DNA of 7,127 nucleotides from Bacteroidota bacterium (lineage in GTDB: Bacteria; Bacteroidota; Bacteroidia; Bacteroidales; P3). The notes beneath the pieces were generated by a model, which saw only the letters and a list, made by a program, of their open reading frames with translations, was not told where the DNA came from and ran no database searches. Every line of letters starts with the position of its first letter. The stretch's first letter is position 1. Positions 1 to 6,474 of the stretch are shown in pieces. The stretch is taken from NCBI GenBank assembly GCA_030540495.1, contig JAUNWC010000072.1, forward strand, positions 1 to 7,127. Reading direction: 5' to 3'. Both the position numbers and the translations under genes were made by a program.

Positions 1-61
1 GCATTTGCAAAAATTTTTTTTCTAACTGATTGATTCTCAGTAAACCGATTCTTTGATTTTT
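1..61. other. AT-rich edge sequence, no gene seen
   Basis: Nothing codes here on either strand. The stretch starts with an A5T8 run (9-21) that could be the tail of a terminator or, read on the minus strand, an AATTTTTGC box resembling a Bacteroidota -7 element. No matching -33 box is visible about 20 bp away, and any gene it would serve lies outside the window. Confidence 0.4.
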
Positions 62-64
62 GGG

Positions 65-118
65 TAGGTTTTTATAGGTTAGCATAGGTTGTAATAAGTT
101 AGCATAGGTTAAGATAGG
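65..118 (-). repeat. Decamer array, left arm of copy 1
   Basis: Five consecutive units on a 10-bp register end at 70, 80, 90, 100 and 110. On the + strand they read as the heptamer ATARGTT (first unit TAGGTT) with a 3-base variable spacer (TTT, AGC, GTA, AGC, AAG). A partial unit ATAGG runs into the core. Read on the minus strand these are AACYTATNNN units, the reverse of the right-hand array, so the two arms are inverted about the core. Confidence 0.85.
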
Positions 119-157
119 AGGGCAAAGCCGTTACGTTTTGTCATACGCTTATGCGTC
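108..157 (+). repeat. 50-bp conserved core, copy 1
   Basis: This non-repetitive stretch begins GTTAAGATAGGAGGGCAAAG and ends in ATGCGTC. The reverse complement of 6475-6524 matches it at 46 of 50 positions without gaps; differences fall at core positions 17, 28, 35 and 41. It contains the small dyads GGC-AAA-GCC (121-129) and ACGC-TTAT-GCGT (145-156). The conservation between two otherwise shuffled elements marks it as the part most likely to be recognised by a protein or to fold. Confidence 0.9.
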
Positions 158-163
158 TATTAC

Positions 164-260
164 AACCTATTATAACTTATAATAACCTATGCTAACCTAC
201 GAAAAGGAGGCAAAGCCTCCAACCTATCCCAACTTATGCTAACCTATTATAACCTATAAA
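164..260 (+). repeat. Decamer array, right arm of copy 1
   Basis: Eight AACYTAT-type heptamers with 3-base spacers start at 164, 174, 184, 194, 221, 231, 241 and 251. Spacers are TAT, AAT, GCT, GAA, CCC, GCT, TAT and AAA. The array is split after the fourth unit by a 15-nt hairpin at 206-220. The heptamer is well kept (C or T at position 4; one unit has TAC for TAT) while the spacer varies, as expected of a repeated binding site or a diverged satellite. Confidence 0.9.
206..220 (+). repeat. 15-nt GGAGGC hairpin in copy 1
   Basis: GGAGGC-AAA-GCCTCC is a perfect 6-bp stem with a 3-nt loop, inserted between decamers and followed directly by AACCTATCCC. Equivalent 15-nt hairpins sit at 6590-6604 and 6646-6660; the first of these is also followed by AACCTATCCC. 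It lacks a T-run and is not a terminator. Confidence 0.85.
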
Positions 261-261
261 A

Positions 262-276
262 ACACCCTGCGGGTGT
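262..276 (-). terminator. Terminator-like GGGTGT hairpin, minus strand
   Basis: ACACCC-TGC-GGGTGT has a perfect 6-bp stem. On the minus strand it is followed by TTTTTAT, the layout of a short intrinsic terminator, and it resembles the + strand hairpin at 6454-6466 that ends the DUF5683 transcript. It could stop minus-strand transcripts coming from the dapB region. The stem is short, so termination is uncertain and it may simply be a module of the repeat element. Confidence 0.5.
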
Positions 277-294
277 AGAATCAAAAACTTTTTG

Positions 295-302
295 TATTTT
301 TG
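295..302 (+). promoter_or_regulatory. Candidate dapB promoter (-7 box)
   Basis: TATTTTTG followed by CA fits the Bacteroidota -7 element TAnnTTTG. The start point would fall near 308-310, giving a leader of about 20 nt before the dapB ATG at 328. No good TTTG -33 box is seen at the expected place (about 271-276), which is occupied by the repeat element's hairpin, so promoter strength may depend on what the repeat does. Confidence 0.5.
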
Positions 303-327
303 CAGAAGAGTAAAGGAAAGAAAGAAA

Positions 328-1035
328 ATGAATATACTTATAATAGGTTATGGCAAGATGGGAAAAATAATAGAACAACTTGCTAAGGAAAGAAACCATA
401 ACATAGTGGGTATTATAGATAAAGATGATAATTTAGAACAAGTAGAGGCAGAGGATATTGATGTTGCCATAGAATTTACCACGCCAAACAGTGCTTTTGA
501 CAATATAAAAACGTGTTTAAAAAAAGGTATTCCTATTGTTGTAGGCACTACGGGGTGGTACGATAGATTGGATGAGGTAAAATCTTTGGTGGAAAAATAT
601 AATGGTTCGCTTATCTATGCAACCAATTTTGCCATAGGTGTTTATATTTTTAGGCAGTTGAATAGTTTTTTGGCAAAAAAGATGGAAAACTTTCCTAACT
701 ACACTCCTTCAATTACAGAAATTCACCATATACATAAGTTGGATGCTCCTTCGGGTACAGCAATAACTTTGGCTAACGAATTGATAAAAGAGAACTCAAA
801 TATCTCTTCTTGGCAATTGAACGAAATTTCTCACCCTTGGGAGTTAAAAGTGACTTCCATAAGAGAAGGAGAAGAATTTGGTACTCATATTATTACATAC
901 GAGTCTTCGGAGGATGTTATAGAGATAAAACACAAAGCAAAATCGCGTAGAGGTTTGGCTTTGGGAGCAGTTGTTGGAGCAGAATTTATTAGCACTAAAA
1001 AGGGAATATACTCCTTAAACGATATGTTTGAATAA
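328..1035 (+). CDS. dapB: 4-hydroxy-tetrahydrodipicolinate reductase
   Basis: DapB reduces the DapA product to tetrahydrodipicolinate with NAD(P)H in the cytoplasm, a step toward meso-diaminopimelate for peptidoglycan and lysine. The 235-residue product has the N-terminal Rossmann loop GYGKMG (7-12), GTTGW (73-77) and the family signature EIHHIHKLDAPSGTA (131-145), with the substrate-binding HH and the catalytic-loop lysine K137. A C-terminal block IEIKHKAKSRRGLALGA (198-214) also fits. It is shorter than the 273-residue E. coli enzyme, as is usual for Bacteroidota. The ATG at 328 is chosen because the family begins directly with MNILIIGYG; an upstream in-frame TTG at 292 overlaps the promoter. 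The purine-rich stretch before it is only weakly like a Shine-Dalgarno. It is the first gene of a cluster, 19 bp before the sugar kinase gene. Confidence 0.96.
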   Translation: MNILIIGYGKMGKIIEQLAKERNHNIVGIIDKDDNLEQVEAEDIDVAIEFTTPNSAFDNIKTCLKKGIPIVVGTTGWYDRLDEVKSLVEKYNGSLIYATNFAIGVYIFRQLNSFLAKKMENFPNYTPSITEIHHIHKLDAPSGTAITLANELIKENSNISSWQLNEISHPWELKVTSIREGEEFGTHIITYESSEDVIEIKHKAKSRRGLALGAVVGAEFISTKKGIYSLNDMFE

Positions 1036-1054
1036 TTTAAAAAAAAGTAATATA

Positions 1055-2008
1055 ATGAAATATTCCATAGGTATAGATATAGGTGGAACAAATACGGTTT
1101 TAGGATTGGTGAATAGCCAGGGAAGTATTCTTCAGACCAATAAGATTTCTACCACCGCTTACAATGATTTTGATGCTTATATGGAGGCTATTTGTCTAAA
1201 TATTTTAGACCTTTGTAAGCAAAAAAACATAGAAGAAATATTGGGAGTTGGCATAGGTGCTCCTAATGGCAATTATTATAGAGGAGTAATAGATAGGGCA
1301 CCTAATCTAAAATACAAAGGTGTCTTGGAAGTTAAGAGAGTGTTGGAAGAGAAATTAAGACAACACAACGCTTCTTTGGAAGTAAGGTTGGATAACGATG
1401 CTAATGCTGCCGCTATGGGAGAAAAAATCTATGGTAAGGCAAGAGGTGTTAAAAATTTTATTATGATAACACTTGGCACAGGCTTAGGCTCAGGAGTAGT
1501 GGTGGAGGATAAATTGGTGTATGGACATACGGGCTTTGCCGGAGAAGTAGGGCATACTATAATAGAGGAAAATGGTCGTTTGTGTAATTGTGGAAGAAAG
1601 GGATGTGTGGAAAGATACTGCTCTGTTTCGGGCTTCACTCTTACGGCAAAAGAAAAATTAAAAGGTAGTTCCCAGCCCTCCATTCTTAGAAACTACAACG
1701 AGGAAGAGATAACAGGTGCTTTGATTTATGAGTCTGCATTGAAAGGCGATGAGTTAGCCTTGTCTTGCTATGACTATACTGCCAAAATGCTTGCCATAGC
1801 CTTAGCCAATGCTACTGCAATAACTTCTCCGGAGAAGATTTTTATTTTTGGAGGACTTTCCAAAAGTGGAAATTTGTTGTTAGACCCTTTGAAAGAATAT
1901 TTTGAAACATATTTGTTTGATGTTTTCAAAGGAAGTGTAAGCATAGAACTTTCGGGATTGAAGGACGATAGTGCTGCAATACTTGGAGCAGCCGCTCTTA
2001 TGTTTTAG
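1055..2008 (+). CDS. ROK-family sugar kinase, probably glucokinase-like
   Basis: This 317-residue cytoplasmic enzyme has the full ROK layout and should phosphorylate a hexose with ATP. The phosphate loop is GIDIGGTN (6-13). The catalytic segment DNDANAAAMGE (113-123) carries the putative base D115. A second ATP loop is GTGLGSG (141-147). The sugar- and zinc-binding segment runs from EVGH (164-167) to CNCGRKGCVE (177-186), with zinc ligands H167, C177, C179 and C184, and E164 and E186 contacting sugar. There is no N-terminal winged helix, so it is a kinase and not a ROK repressor. Glucose is the likeliest substrate, but fructose, N-acetylmannosamine or N-acetylglucosamine cannot be excluded from sequence. 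The ATG at 1055 puts the phosphate loop at the normal position; a TTG at 1028 would overlap dapB. Gaps are 19 bp to dapB and 22 bp to the peptidase gene, so co-transcription is likely. Confidence 0.9.
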   Translation: MKYSIGIDIGGTNTVLGLVNSQGSILQTNKISTTAYNDFDAYMEAICLNILDLCKQKNIEEILGVGIGAPNGNYYRGVIDRAPNLKYKGVLEVKRVLEEKLRQHNASLEVRLDNDANAAAMGEKIYGKARGVKNFIMITLGTGLGSGVVVEDKLVYGHTGFAGEVGHTIIEENGRLCNCGRKGCVERYCSVSGFTLTAKEKLKGSSQPSILRNYNEEEITGALIYESALKGDELALSCYDYTAKMLAIALANATAITSPEKIFIFGGLSKSGNLLLDPLKEYFETYLFDVFKGSVSIELSGLKDDSAAILGAAALMF

Positions 2009-2030
2009 GATAAAAAAAGAAGATTGTAAT

Positions 2031-3650
2031 ATGAAAAAAAATTTTTTGGTTTTACTAACTATTTGTTTGTTTTCTCTTTCTGCAAATGCACAAATGGAAG
2101 AGTACAAAGAACATAAGCCTCTTTCTTGCACAAGTATAATGGTGGGTAAAAAGGCCTCAGAGGATGGCTCTGTAATGACTTCCCATACTTGTGATTCTTG
2201 GTATAGGACTTGGATGATAATGCAACCTTCTAAGGATTGGAAAGAAAACGACAGCGTTGCCATATATGACGGCAGAATGCACACTCAAAGCCCTATGGAT
2301 AGCACAAAAATGTATCTCAAAGGCAAAATACCTCAGGTTAAGCATACTTTTAAATTTTTAGACTCGGCTTATCCTTGTCTTAATGAAAAACAACTTGCCT
2401 TAGGAGAAACCACCATATCGGGCAGAGATACTTTGATAAATTCAAATGGGCTTTTCAAAATAGAGGAATTGCAAAGAATAGTGCTTGAAAGATGTTCTAC
2501 TGCTCGTCAAGCCATAGAGTTAATTGGCGATTTGGTAAAAAAATATGGCTATGCAGATGCGGGAGAATGCTTGACCATAGCAGATAAAAAAGAAGTGTGG
2601 ATATTTGAAATTTTTGGAGAAGGTAAGGACAAGATAGGAGGAGTATGGGCTGCTCAAAGAATACCAGATGATGAAATAGCGGTTTCGGCAAATATTTCTC
2701 GTATATCTCAGATAAAAGAAGACAAAAATACCTTTCTTCATTCCTCCAATATGTATGAGGTAGCCAAGAGACTTAACCTTTGGGATGGGAAAGAGGAATT
2801 TTGTTTTTGGAAAGTGTTTACGGGAGGCAATTATTTTGGAGAAAAGAAAAATTATAGCACAAGAGAATTTTTCATAATGTCAGAACTTGCTCCTTCTCAA
2901 AATCTTAGCGACACGGTAGAGAATTTGCCTTTGAGCATAAGACCAGACAAAAAAGTAAGTGCAACTCAGATTATGCGTTTGTTGGCTTCTTATTATGAAG
3001 GAACGGAACATAATCTTAGTGGCAAACACCTGATACCTAATCCAAAACGTAAAGACAAAGAGGGGAATATAGTAGAAACGGAGCCAGATAGCATTGTTTC
3101 TCCTTTTTCAAACCCTTGGATGCGACCAGATGAGATAAATATGTATTATGCTATGGGCGACTCTTCTATGAAAAATATTAGAACGGTAAGTGTGCCTTGG
3201 TGTGCTTATAGTACTGTTATACAATTGAGGGATTGGTTGCCCGATGAGATAGGTGGAGTGGCTTGGATATGTTTGGACAATCCGGGAGAGAGTCCGAGAT
3301 TTCCTATTTTTGCAGGTACGGATAAACTACCTCAAATGTTGCAAATATGCGGTCAGCATACTTTTAGAGAGGATGCGGCTTTGTGGCACTATAGACAGGC
3401 AAACAGATTGGCAACAGTGCGTTGGGGTAGGTTTAGGACAACATTGGAGAAGGCAAGAGATTATTTTACTGCAAAAGGACAAAGAGAAATGCCTTACGTA
3501 GAAGCAACATATCAAAAACTATTGCAAGAAGACCCACAGCAAGCACAAGAAATGTTGGACGGATATGTGGGAGATTTCTTTGGAGCCACGATAGTAAAGT
3601 GGGATGAGTTGGCAAGGAAGTTCTGGAGAGAAACTTGGACAGGATTTTGA
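2031..3650 (+). CDS. Secreted C69-family (PepD-like) peptidase
   Basis: The 539-residue product begins with a clear signal peptide (MKK, hydrophobic core 5-17, ANA|Q cleavage after A20), so it should act in the periplasm or at the cell surface. The mature protein fits the C69 dipeptidase family of N-terminal-nucleophile hydrolases. C33 in LSCTSIMVGKKASEDGS (31-47) is the expected nucleophile, and C69 enzymes commonly expose this Cys by removing the preceding residues. Other family segments are GETTISGR (125-132), KEVWIFEIFGEG (187-198) and IPDDEIAVSANISRI (211-225). Length matches secreted Bacteroidota members. The exact substrate is unknown; dipeptide hydrolysis is the family activity. The ATG at 2031 is selected because the signal peptide starts there; an upstream TTG frame (1971) overlaps the kinase gene. 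It is the last gene of the cluster, and no convincing intrinsic terminator follows its TGA. Confidence 0.9.
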   Translation: MKKNFLVLLTICLFSLSANAQMEEYKEHKPLSCTSIMVGKKASEDGSVMTSHTCDSWYRTWMIMQPSKDWKENDSVAIYDGRMHTQSPMDSTKMYLKGKIPQVKHTFKFLDSAYPCLNEKQLALGETTISGRDTLINSNGLFKIEELQRIVLERCSTARQAIELIGDLVKKYGYADAGECLTIADKKEVWIFEIFGEGKDKIGGVWAAQRIPDDEIAVSANISRISQIKEDKNTFLHSSNMYEVAKRLNLWDGKEEFCFWKVFTGGNYFGEKKNYSTREFFIMSELAPSQNLSDTVENLPLSIRPDKKVSATQIMRLLASYYEGTEHNLSGKHLIPNPKRKDKEGNIVETEPDSIVSPFSNPWMRPDEINMYYAMGDSSMKNIRTVSVPWCAYSTVIQLRDWLPDEIGGVAWICLDNPGESPRFPIFAGTDKLPQMLQICGQHTFREDAALWHYRQANRLATVRWGRFRTTLEKARDYFTAKGQREMPYVEATYQKLLQEDPQQAQEMLDGYVGDFFGATIVKWDELARKFWRETWTGF

Positions 3651-3710
3651 TAATCACAACCTTTTGGCTAAGAAAAAAATAATTTTAACCAACAGAAAAA
3701 GATTATAACT

Positions 3711-3738
3711 ATTGTATCAAAAAAAAGTATTACCTTTG
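3711..3738 (+). promoter_or_regulatory. Promoter of the DUF3276-parA-parB-DUF5683 cluster
   Basis: TACCTTTG (3731-3738) followed by CA is a perfect Bacteroidota -7 box. ATTG at 3711-3714 is a reasonable -33 element, but the 16-bp spacing is slightly short. The start point would be near 3744-3746, leaving a leader of about 35 nt before the ATG at 3780. The 129-bp gap 3651-3779 is otherwise AT-rich, with only a weak TTGG/CCAA dyad (3664-3691). Confidence 0.65.
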
Positions 3739-3779
3739 CAAAACTATTAAAGATAAAAAATTTGAAAAAAAGAAAAACC

Positions 3780-4100
3780 ATGGAAAGAAGAGAAGATTTT
3801 GAAAGAGAAGAGGTTTTATCTCGAAATATTAAAGCAGGAAAGAGAACTTATTTCTTTGATGTTAAACAAACTCGCAATGAGGATAAATATCTTGTAATTA
3901 CAGAGAGTAAAAAGAATTTTAACGACAACGATGGTTCTTTTTCATACGAAAAACACAAAATATTTCTTTACAAAGAAGATTATGACAAGTTTGCCACTAT
4001 GCTAAACGATATGATAGCATTTATGAAAGATGGCAAAATACCACCTGAGCAAGAGAGCAAAAAGGATTTTGATATCTTTGAATCTGATTTTAAATACTAA
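3780..4100 (+). CDS. DUF3276 / PUR-alpha-like nucleic-acid-binding protein
   Basis: This small basic-acidic protein of 106 residues matches the Bacteroidota DUF3276 family, which has the PUR repeat fold known from eukaryotic Pur-alpha and the Borrelia PUR protein and binds single-stranded DNA or RNA. Recognisable segments are RNIKAGKRTYFFDVK (15-29), KYLVITESKK (36-45) and SFSYEKHKIFLYKEDYDKF (53-71). These fit four beta strands followed by a helix (about 66-84). One PUR repeat is present, so it should dimerise to form a full domain. The C-terminal tail (85-106) is charged and looks disordered. The ATG at 3780 is preferred to an in-frame TTG at 3762, since the family starts with a short acidic N-terminus like MERREDFEREE. 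It is first in the par cluster, 20 bp before parA. Its biological target is unknown. Confidence 0.88.
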   Translation: MERREDFEREEVLSRNIKAGKRTYFFDVKQTRNEDKYLVITESKKNFNDNDGSFSYEKHKIFLYKEDYDKFATMLNDMIAFMKDGKIPPEQESKKDFDIFESDFKY

Positions 4101-4120
4101 GATAGTTTTTTTTGCTACCA

Positions 4121-4909
4121 ATGACAAAGATAATAGCCATAGCAAATCAAAAAGGAGGCGTGGGAAAAACTACCACAGCCATCAATCTTGCTGCATCTTT
4201 GGCTGTGTTAGACCAAAAAACCTTGCTTATAGATGCCGACCCGCAGGCCAATGCGACCTCGGGTTGTGGTATCAATCCAGATGAGGTGGAATTGAGTCTC
4301 TATGAATGTTTGATAGATGGTCAATCGGCACAAGAGGCTATCAAAGAATCCACTACCCCAAATTTGGACATACTTCCGGCACGTATAGATTTGGTAGGAG
4401 CAGAGGTGCAGTTGCCTCAAATGGAGGACAAGGAATATAAACTCAAAGAGTTGATTTCTCTTATAAAGGACAAATATGATTATATAATCATAGATTGTTC
4501 TCCTTCTTTGGGTATGGTTACCATAAATGCTTTTGTGGCTTCCAACAGCGTTATCATACCTGTGCAATGTCAGTACTTTGCTTTGGAGGGGTTGGGCAAA
4601 TTGCTTAATACCATAAAGATAGTTCAGTCAAGACTAAACACTGGATTGGATATAGAGGGAATACTTCTTACGATGTTTGATACGCGTTTGCGTTTGAATA
4701 GGCAGGTAGCAGAGGATGTTAAGCATCATTTCAAACAGATAGTCTTTGATACCATAATATATAACAATGTTAAGTTGGCTGAGGCTCCTTCCCACGGGCT
4801 TAGTGTGGTTATGTATGATGCCTCTTGTACAGGTGCTATCAACTATCTAAATCTTGCAAATGAAATACTTTCCAAGCAAACAACTACTCAAGAGCAAGAA
4901 GAACAATAA
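4121..4909 (+). CDS. parA: Chromosome-partition ATPase ParA (Soj)
   Basis: ParA is an ATP-driven dimer that binds DNA non-specifically and, stimulated by ParB, helps separate replication origins. The 262-residue product shows the deviant Walker A loop KGGVGKTT (11-18) with signature lysine K11 and catalytic K16. A Walker A' segment LLIDADPQAN (35-44) and a Walker B segment YIIIDCSPS (121-129, D125) follow. It starts right at the ATPase fold with no N-terminal helix-turn-helix, which marks the chromosomal Soj type and not plasmid P1/F-type ParA. The C-terminus ends in a Gln/Glu-rich tail. The ATG at 4121 follows directly from the family start MTKIIAIANQKGG; an upstream TTG at 4112 adds only three residues. 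parB follows after 34 bp. Confidence 0.97.
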   Translation: MTKIIAIANQKGGVGKTTTAINLAASLAVLDQKTLLIDADPQANATSGCGINPDEVELSLYECLIDGQSAQEAIKESTTPNLDILPARIDLVGAEVQLPQMEDKEYKLKELISLIKDKYDYIIIDCSPSLGMVTINAFVASNSVIIPVQCQYFALEGLGKLLNTIKIVQSRLNTGLDIEGILLTMFDTRLRLNRQVAEDVKHHFKQIVFDTIIYNNVKLAEAPSHGLSVVMYDASCTGAINYLNLANEILSKQTTTQEQEEQ

Positions 4910-4943
4910 AATATCTTAATTCTAAAAAATATTTTTTATCGCT

Positions 4944-5861
4944 ATGTCAACAAAAAAAACTGCGGCTTTAGGGAAGGGTTTAGAGGCTCTTTTGGGAAAT
5001 ATAAGTGTGGCAAATGGTGGTTTGCAATCAAAAGACAAGAAAACCCACACTGTTACTGCCGAAATTGCTTATATTCCCTTAGATGAAATAAGCCCTAACC
5101 CTGACCAACCAAGAAAAGATTTTAACGAGCAGACGCTTGAGGAATTAGCCCAATCTATAAAAGAACATGGCGTTATAACACCTATAACCGTCAATAAGAA
5201 GGACGGCAAATACATAATCATAGCAGGAGAAAGACGCTATAGAGCAAGCAAAATGGCAGGATTAAAGGAAATACCCGCCTATATACGCATAGTTACTTTG
5301 CAAGAAACTATGGAAATGTCTTTGATAGAAAACATACAAAGAGAAGACCTTAATTCCATAGAAATAGCACTTTCTTTGCAAGCACTTTTGCAAGAAACCA
5401 ACCTAACGCAAGAAGAGTTAAGTAAAAAACTTGGCAAATCTCGTGGAACTATTTCCAATTATATACGACTTTTGAAACTTCCTGCAGAGGTACAGATGGC
5501 TTTGCGTAATGATGAAATAACCATGGGACATGCTCGCTCCATTATTACCATAGAGGACGAAAATAAACAGGTAGAAATAGTAAGGGAAATCAAAGAAAAA
5601 GACCTTTCTGTGCGTCAGGTGGAGAATTGGGCATTGAGGTTAAAACAAGAACAACTCTCCGAAAAGGCAATAAAAAGAACTTCTAAATCCGATTTACCTT
5701 TGACACATATAGAGGTAAAAAGGAATCTTGCTAAACAACTTTCCACAGAGATAGAAATAAAACGTTCTTTGCGTGGTAAGGGAAGTATAAATATTTCTTT
5801 TTCAAATGATAAAGAGTTTGAGAGAATTGTTGCCATATTGCAAAAATCACAAAAAGACTAA
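4944..5861 (+). CDS. parB: Chromosome-partition protein ParB (Spo0J)
   Basis: ParB is a CTP-dependent clamp that loads on parS sites near the origin, spreads and stimulates ParA. The 305-residue product begins with the usual KKTAALGKGLEALLG (4-18), the short N-terminal segment that in this family contacts ParA. It continues with the CTPase domain: NPDQPRKDF (52-60), GERRYR (95-100) and ENIQREDLN (129-137). A helix-turn-helix for parS lies at about 153-176 (LTQEELSKKLGKSRGTISNY), and a C-terminal dimerisation domain at about 250-305. All key motifs are intact and the length is normal. No parS-like palindrome close to TGTTTCACGTGAAACA is present in the window. The stop is 27 bp before the DUF5683 gene. 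Confidence 0.97.
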   Translation: MSTKKTAALGKGLEALLGNISVANGGLQSKDKKTHTVTAEIAYIPLDEISPNPDQPRKDFNEQTLEELAQSIKEHGVITPITVNKKDGKYIIIAGERRYRASKMAGLKEIPAYIRIVTLQETMEMSLIENIQREDLNSIEIALSLQALLQETNLTQEELSKKLGKSRGTISNYIRLLKLPAEVQMALRNDEITMGHARSIITIEDENKQVEIVREIKEKDLSVRQVENWALRLKQEQLSEKAIKRTSKSDLPLTHIEVKRNLAKQLSTEIEIKRSLRGKGSINISFSNDKEFERIVAILQKSQKD

Positions 5862-5888
5862 CTCAAATCTATTTCTGTTTTTTTCTAA

Positions 5889-6434
5889 ATGAAAGGTTAT
5901 ATTATTGTTATTGTCTTGTTGTTTTCTTTTGGAACTACTTGTCTTAAAGCACAAAATGATAGTATTTCTCAAATAACTATTTCTCATTCTCCGGGCAAAG
6001 CGGCTTTGTTTTCTACTGTTGTCCCCGGACTTGGTCAAATCTACAACAAACAAGTATGGAAAACTCCCATTGTTTATGTTGGTTTGGGAACGTTGATTTA
6101 TTTTGCTATAGATAATTATAACAATATGGACAAGTTCAAAACCGAATATTACAATCGTCTTAATGGTACTGGAAAACTTCTTTCCAATTATACTACTTAT
6201 TCCAACGAAAGCATTTATAGCCTTTACGAAGCCTACAAAGATAATTTCCACCTTTATACAATACTTAGTGTGGCTTTTTATGCTTTGCAAATTTTGGATG
6301 CATACGTTTATGGTCATCTTTTTAGTTTTGATATTTCAGACGATTTAGCCCTTACTTTTGCTCCGAGTTTCATACCACTTAATTTTCCCACTGTTAATAA
6401 ATCCTTTGCTCTTTCCCTAAGCCTACAATTCTAA
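5889..6434 (+). CDS. DUF5683 envelope protein
   Basis: This 181-residue protein belongs to the DUF5683 family, often found just downstream of parB in Bacteroidota; its function is unknown. It has a signal peptide (hydrophobic 4-17, likely cleavage KA|Q after A21). The C18 context GTTC does not fit a lipobox well. The family core SPGKAALFSTVVPGLGQIYN (34-53) follows. Two hydrophobic segments (about 59-74 and 122-138) could span or lie in a membrane. The family ending DAYVYGHLFSFDISDDLALTFAP is at 137-159. The last residues FALSLSLQF alternate hydrophobic and polar and end in Phe, as in outer-membrane beta proteins. It is the last gene of the par cluster, and terminator-like hairpins begin 6 bp after its stop. 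Confidence 0.88.
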   Translation: MKGYIIVIVLLFSFGTTCLKAQNDSISQITISHSPGKAALFSTVVPGLGQIYNKQVWKTPIVYVGLGTLIYFAIDNYNNMDKFKTEYYNRLNGTGKLLSNYTTYSNESIYSLYEAYKDNFHLYTILSVAFYALQILDAYVYGHLFSFDISDDLALTFAPSFIPLNFPTVNKSFALSLSLQF

Positions 6435-6440
6435 TATTTC

Positions 6441-6470
6441 CAGCCTCAGGCTGCACCCACAGGGTGTTTT
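6441..6470 (+). terminator. Tandem hairpins, terminator of the par cluster
   Basis: Two perfect 5-bp stems are adjacent without a gap: CAGCC-TCA-GGCTG (6441-6453) and CACCC-ACA-GGGTG (6454-6466). The second is followed by TTTTAT. The placement 6 bp after the DUF5683 stop and the T-run fit an intrinsic terminator, though the stems are short. The second hairpin is the counterpart of the one at 262-276 and so also belongs to the repeat element. Confidence 0.65.
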
Positions 6471-6474
6471 ATGA

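Larger units (their letters stand above)
62..276 (+). repeat. Composite repeat element, copy 1
   Basis: This 215-bp non-coding element lies upstream of dapB. In order it holds five decamers in GGTT orientation (65-110, with a partial unit to 118), a 50-bp core (108-157), four decamers in AACC orientation (164-203), a 15-nt hairpin (206-220), four more decamers (221-260) and a GGGTGT hairpin (262-276). The same modules recur at 6441-6700 with the core inverted. I see no open reading frame in it and no transposase nearby, so it is probably a non-autonomous or structural repeat. Family and function are unknown to me. Confidence 0.85.

Noticed and set aside
65..110. Telomere-like or plasmid iteron array
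   Set aside because: The unit resembles TTAGG-type repeats only superficially. There is no replication initiator gene here, and the surroundings (rRNA, dapB) are chromosomal.
65..260. CRISPR array
   Set aside because: The units are 10 bp with 3-base spacers, and arrays invert at the core. There are no 25-40 bp repeats with unique spacers and no cas genes.
1081..1100. Half of a parS-like site (GTGGAACA)
   Set aside because: Only one arm is present and the other side has no matching half. A similar half at 5443-5450 also lacks a partner. No full parS palindrome was found.
2031..2049. A8T6 run at the start of the peptidase gene as a programmed slippage site
   Set aside because: The run encodes the normal Lys-Lys-Asn-Phe start of a signal peptide in frame, with no alternative product in the other frames.
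1880..2284. 134-codon minus-strand open frame across the kinase-peptidase junction
   Set aside because: It overlaps two well-supported + strand genes, including the peptidase signal peptide, and its translation has no family features.
4107..4120. TTTTTTTGC upstream of parA as a promoter -7 box
   Set aside because: It lacks the TA of TAnnTTTG and would put the start point at or past the ATG. Read-through from the DUF3276 promoter is simpler.
4030..4284. 84-codon + frame overlapping parA start
   Set aside because: It is a frame-shifted reading of the DUF3276 end and of the parA Walker A region; the parA frame carries the motifs.
5847..6317. 156-codon minus-strand open frame opposite DUF5683
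   Set aside because: It is the antisense shadow of DUF5683 and the parB 3' end. Its product has no recognisable domain, and the + frame matches a known family.
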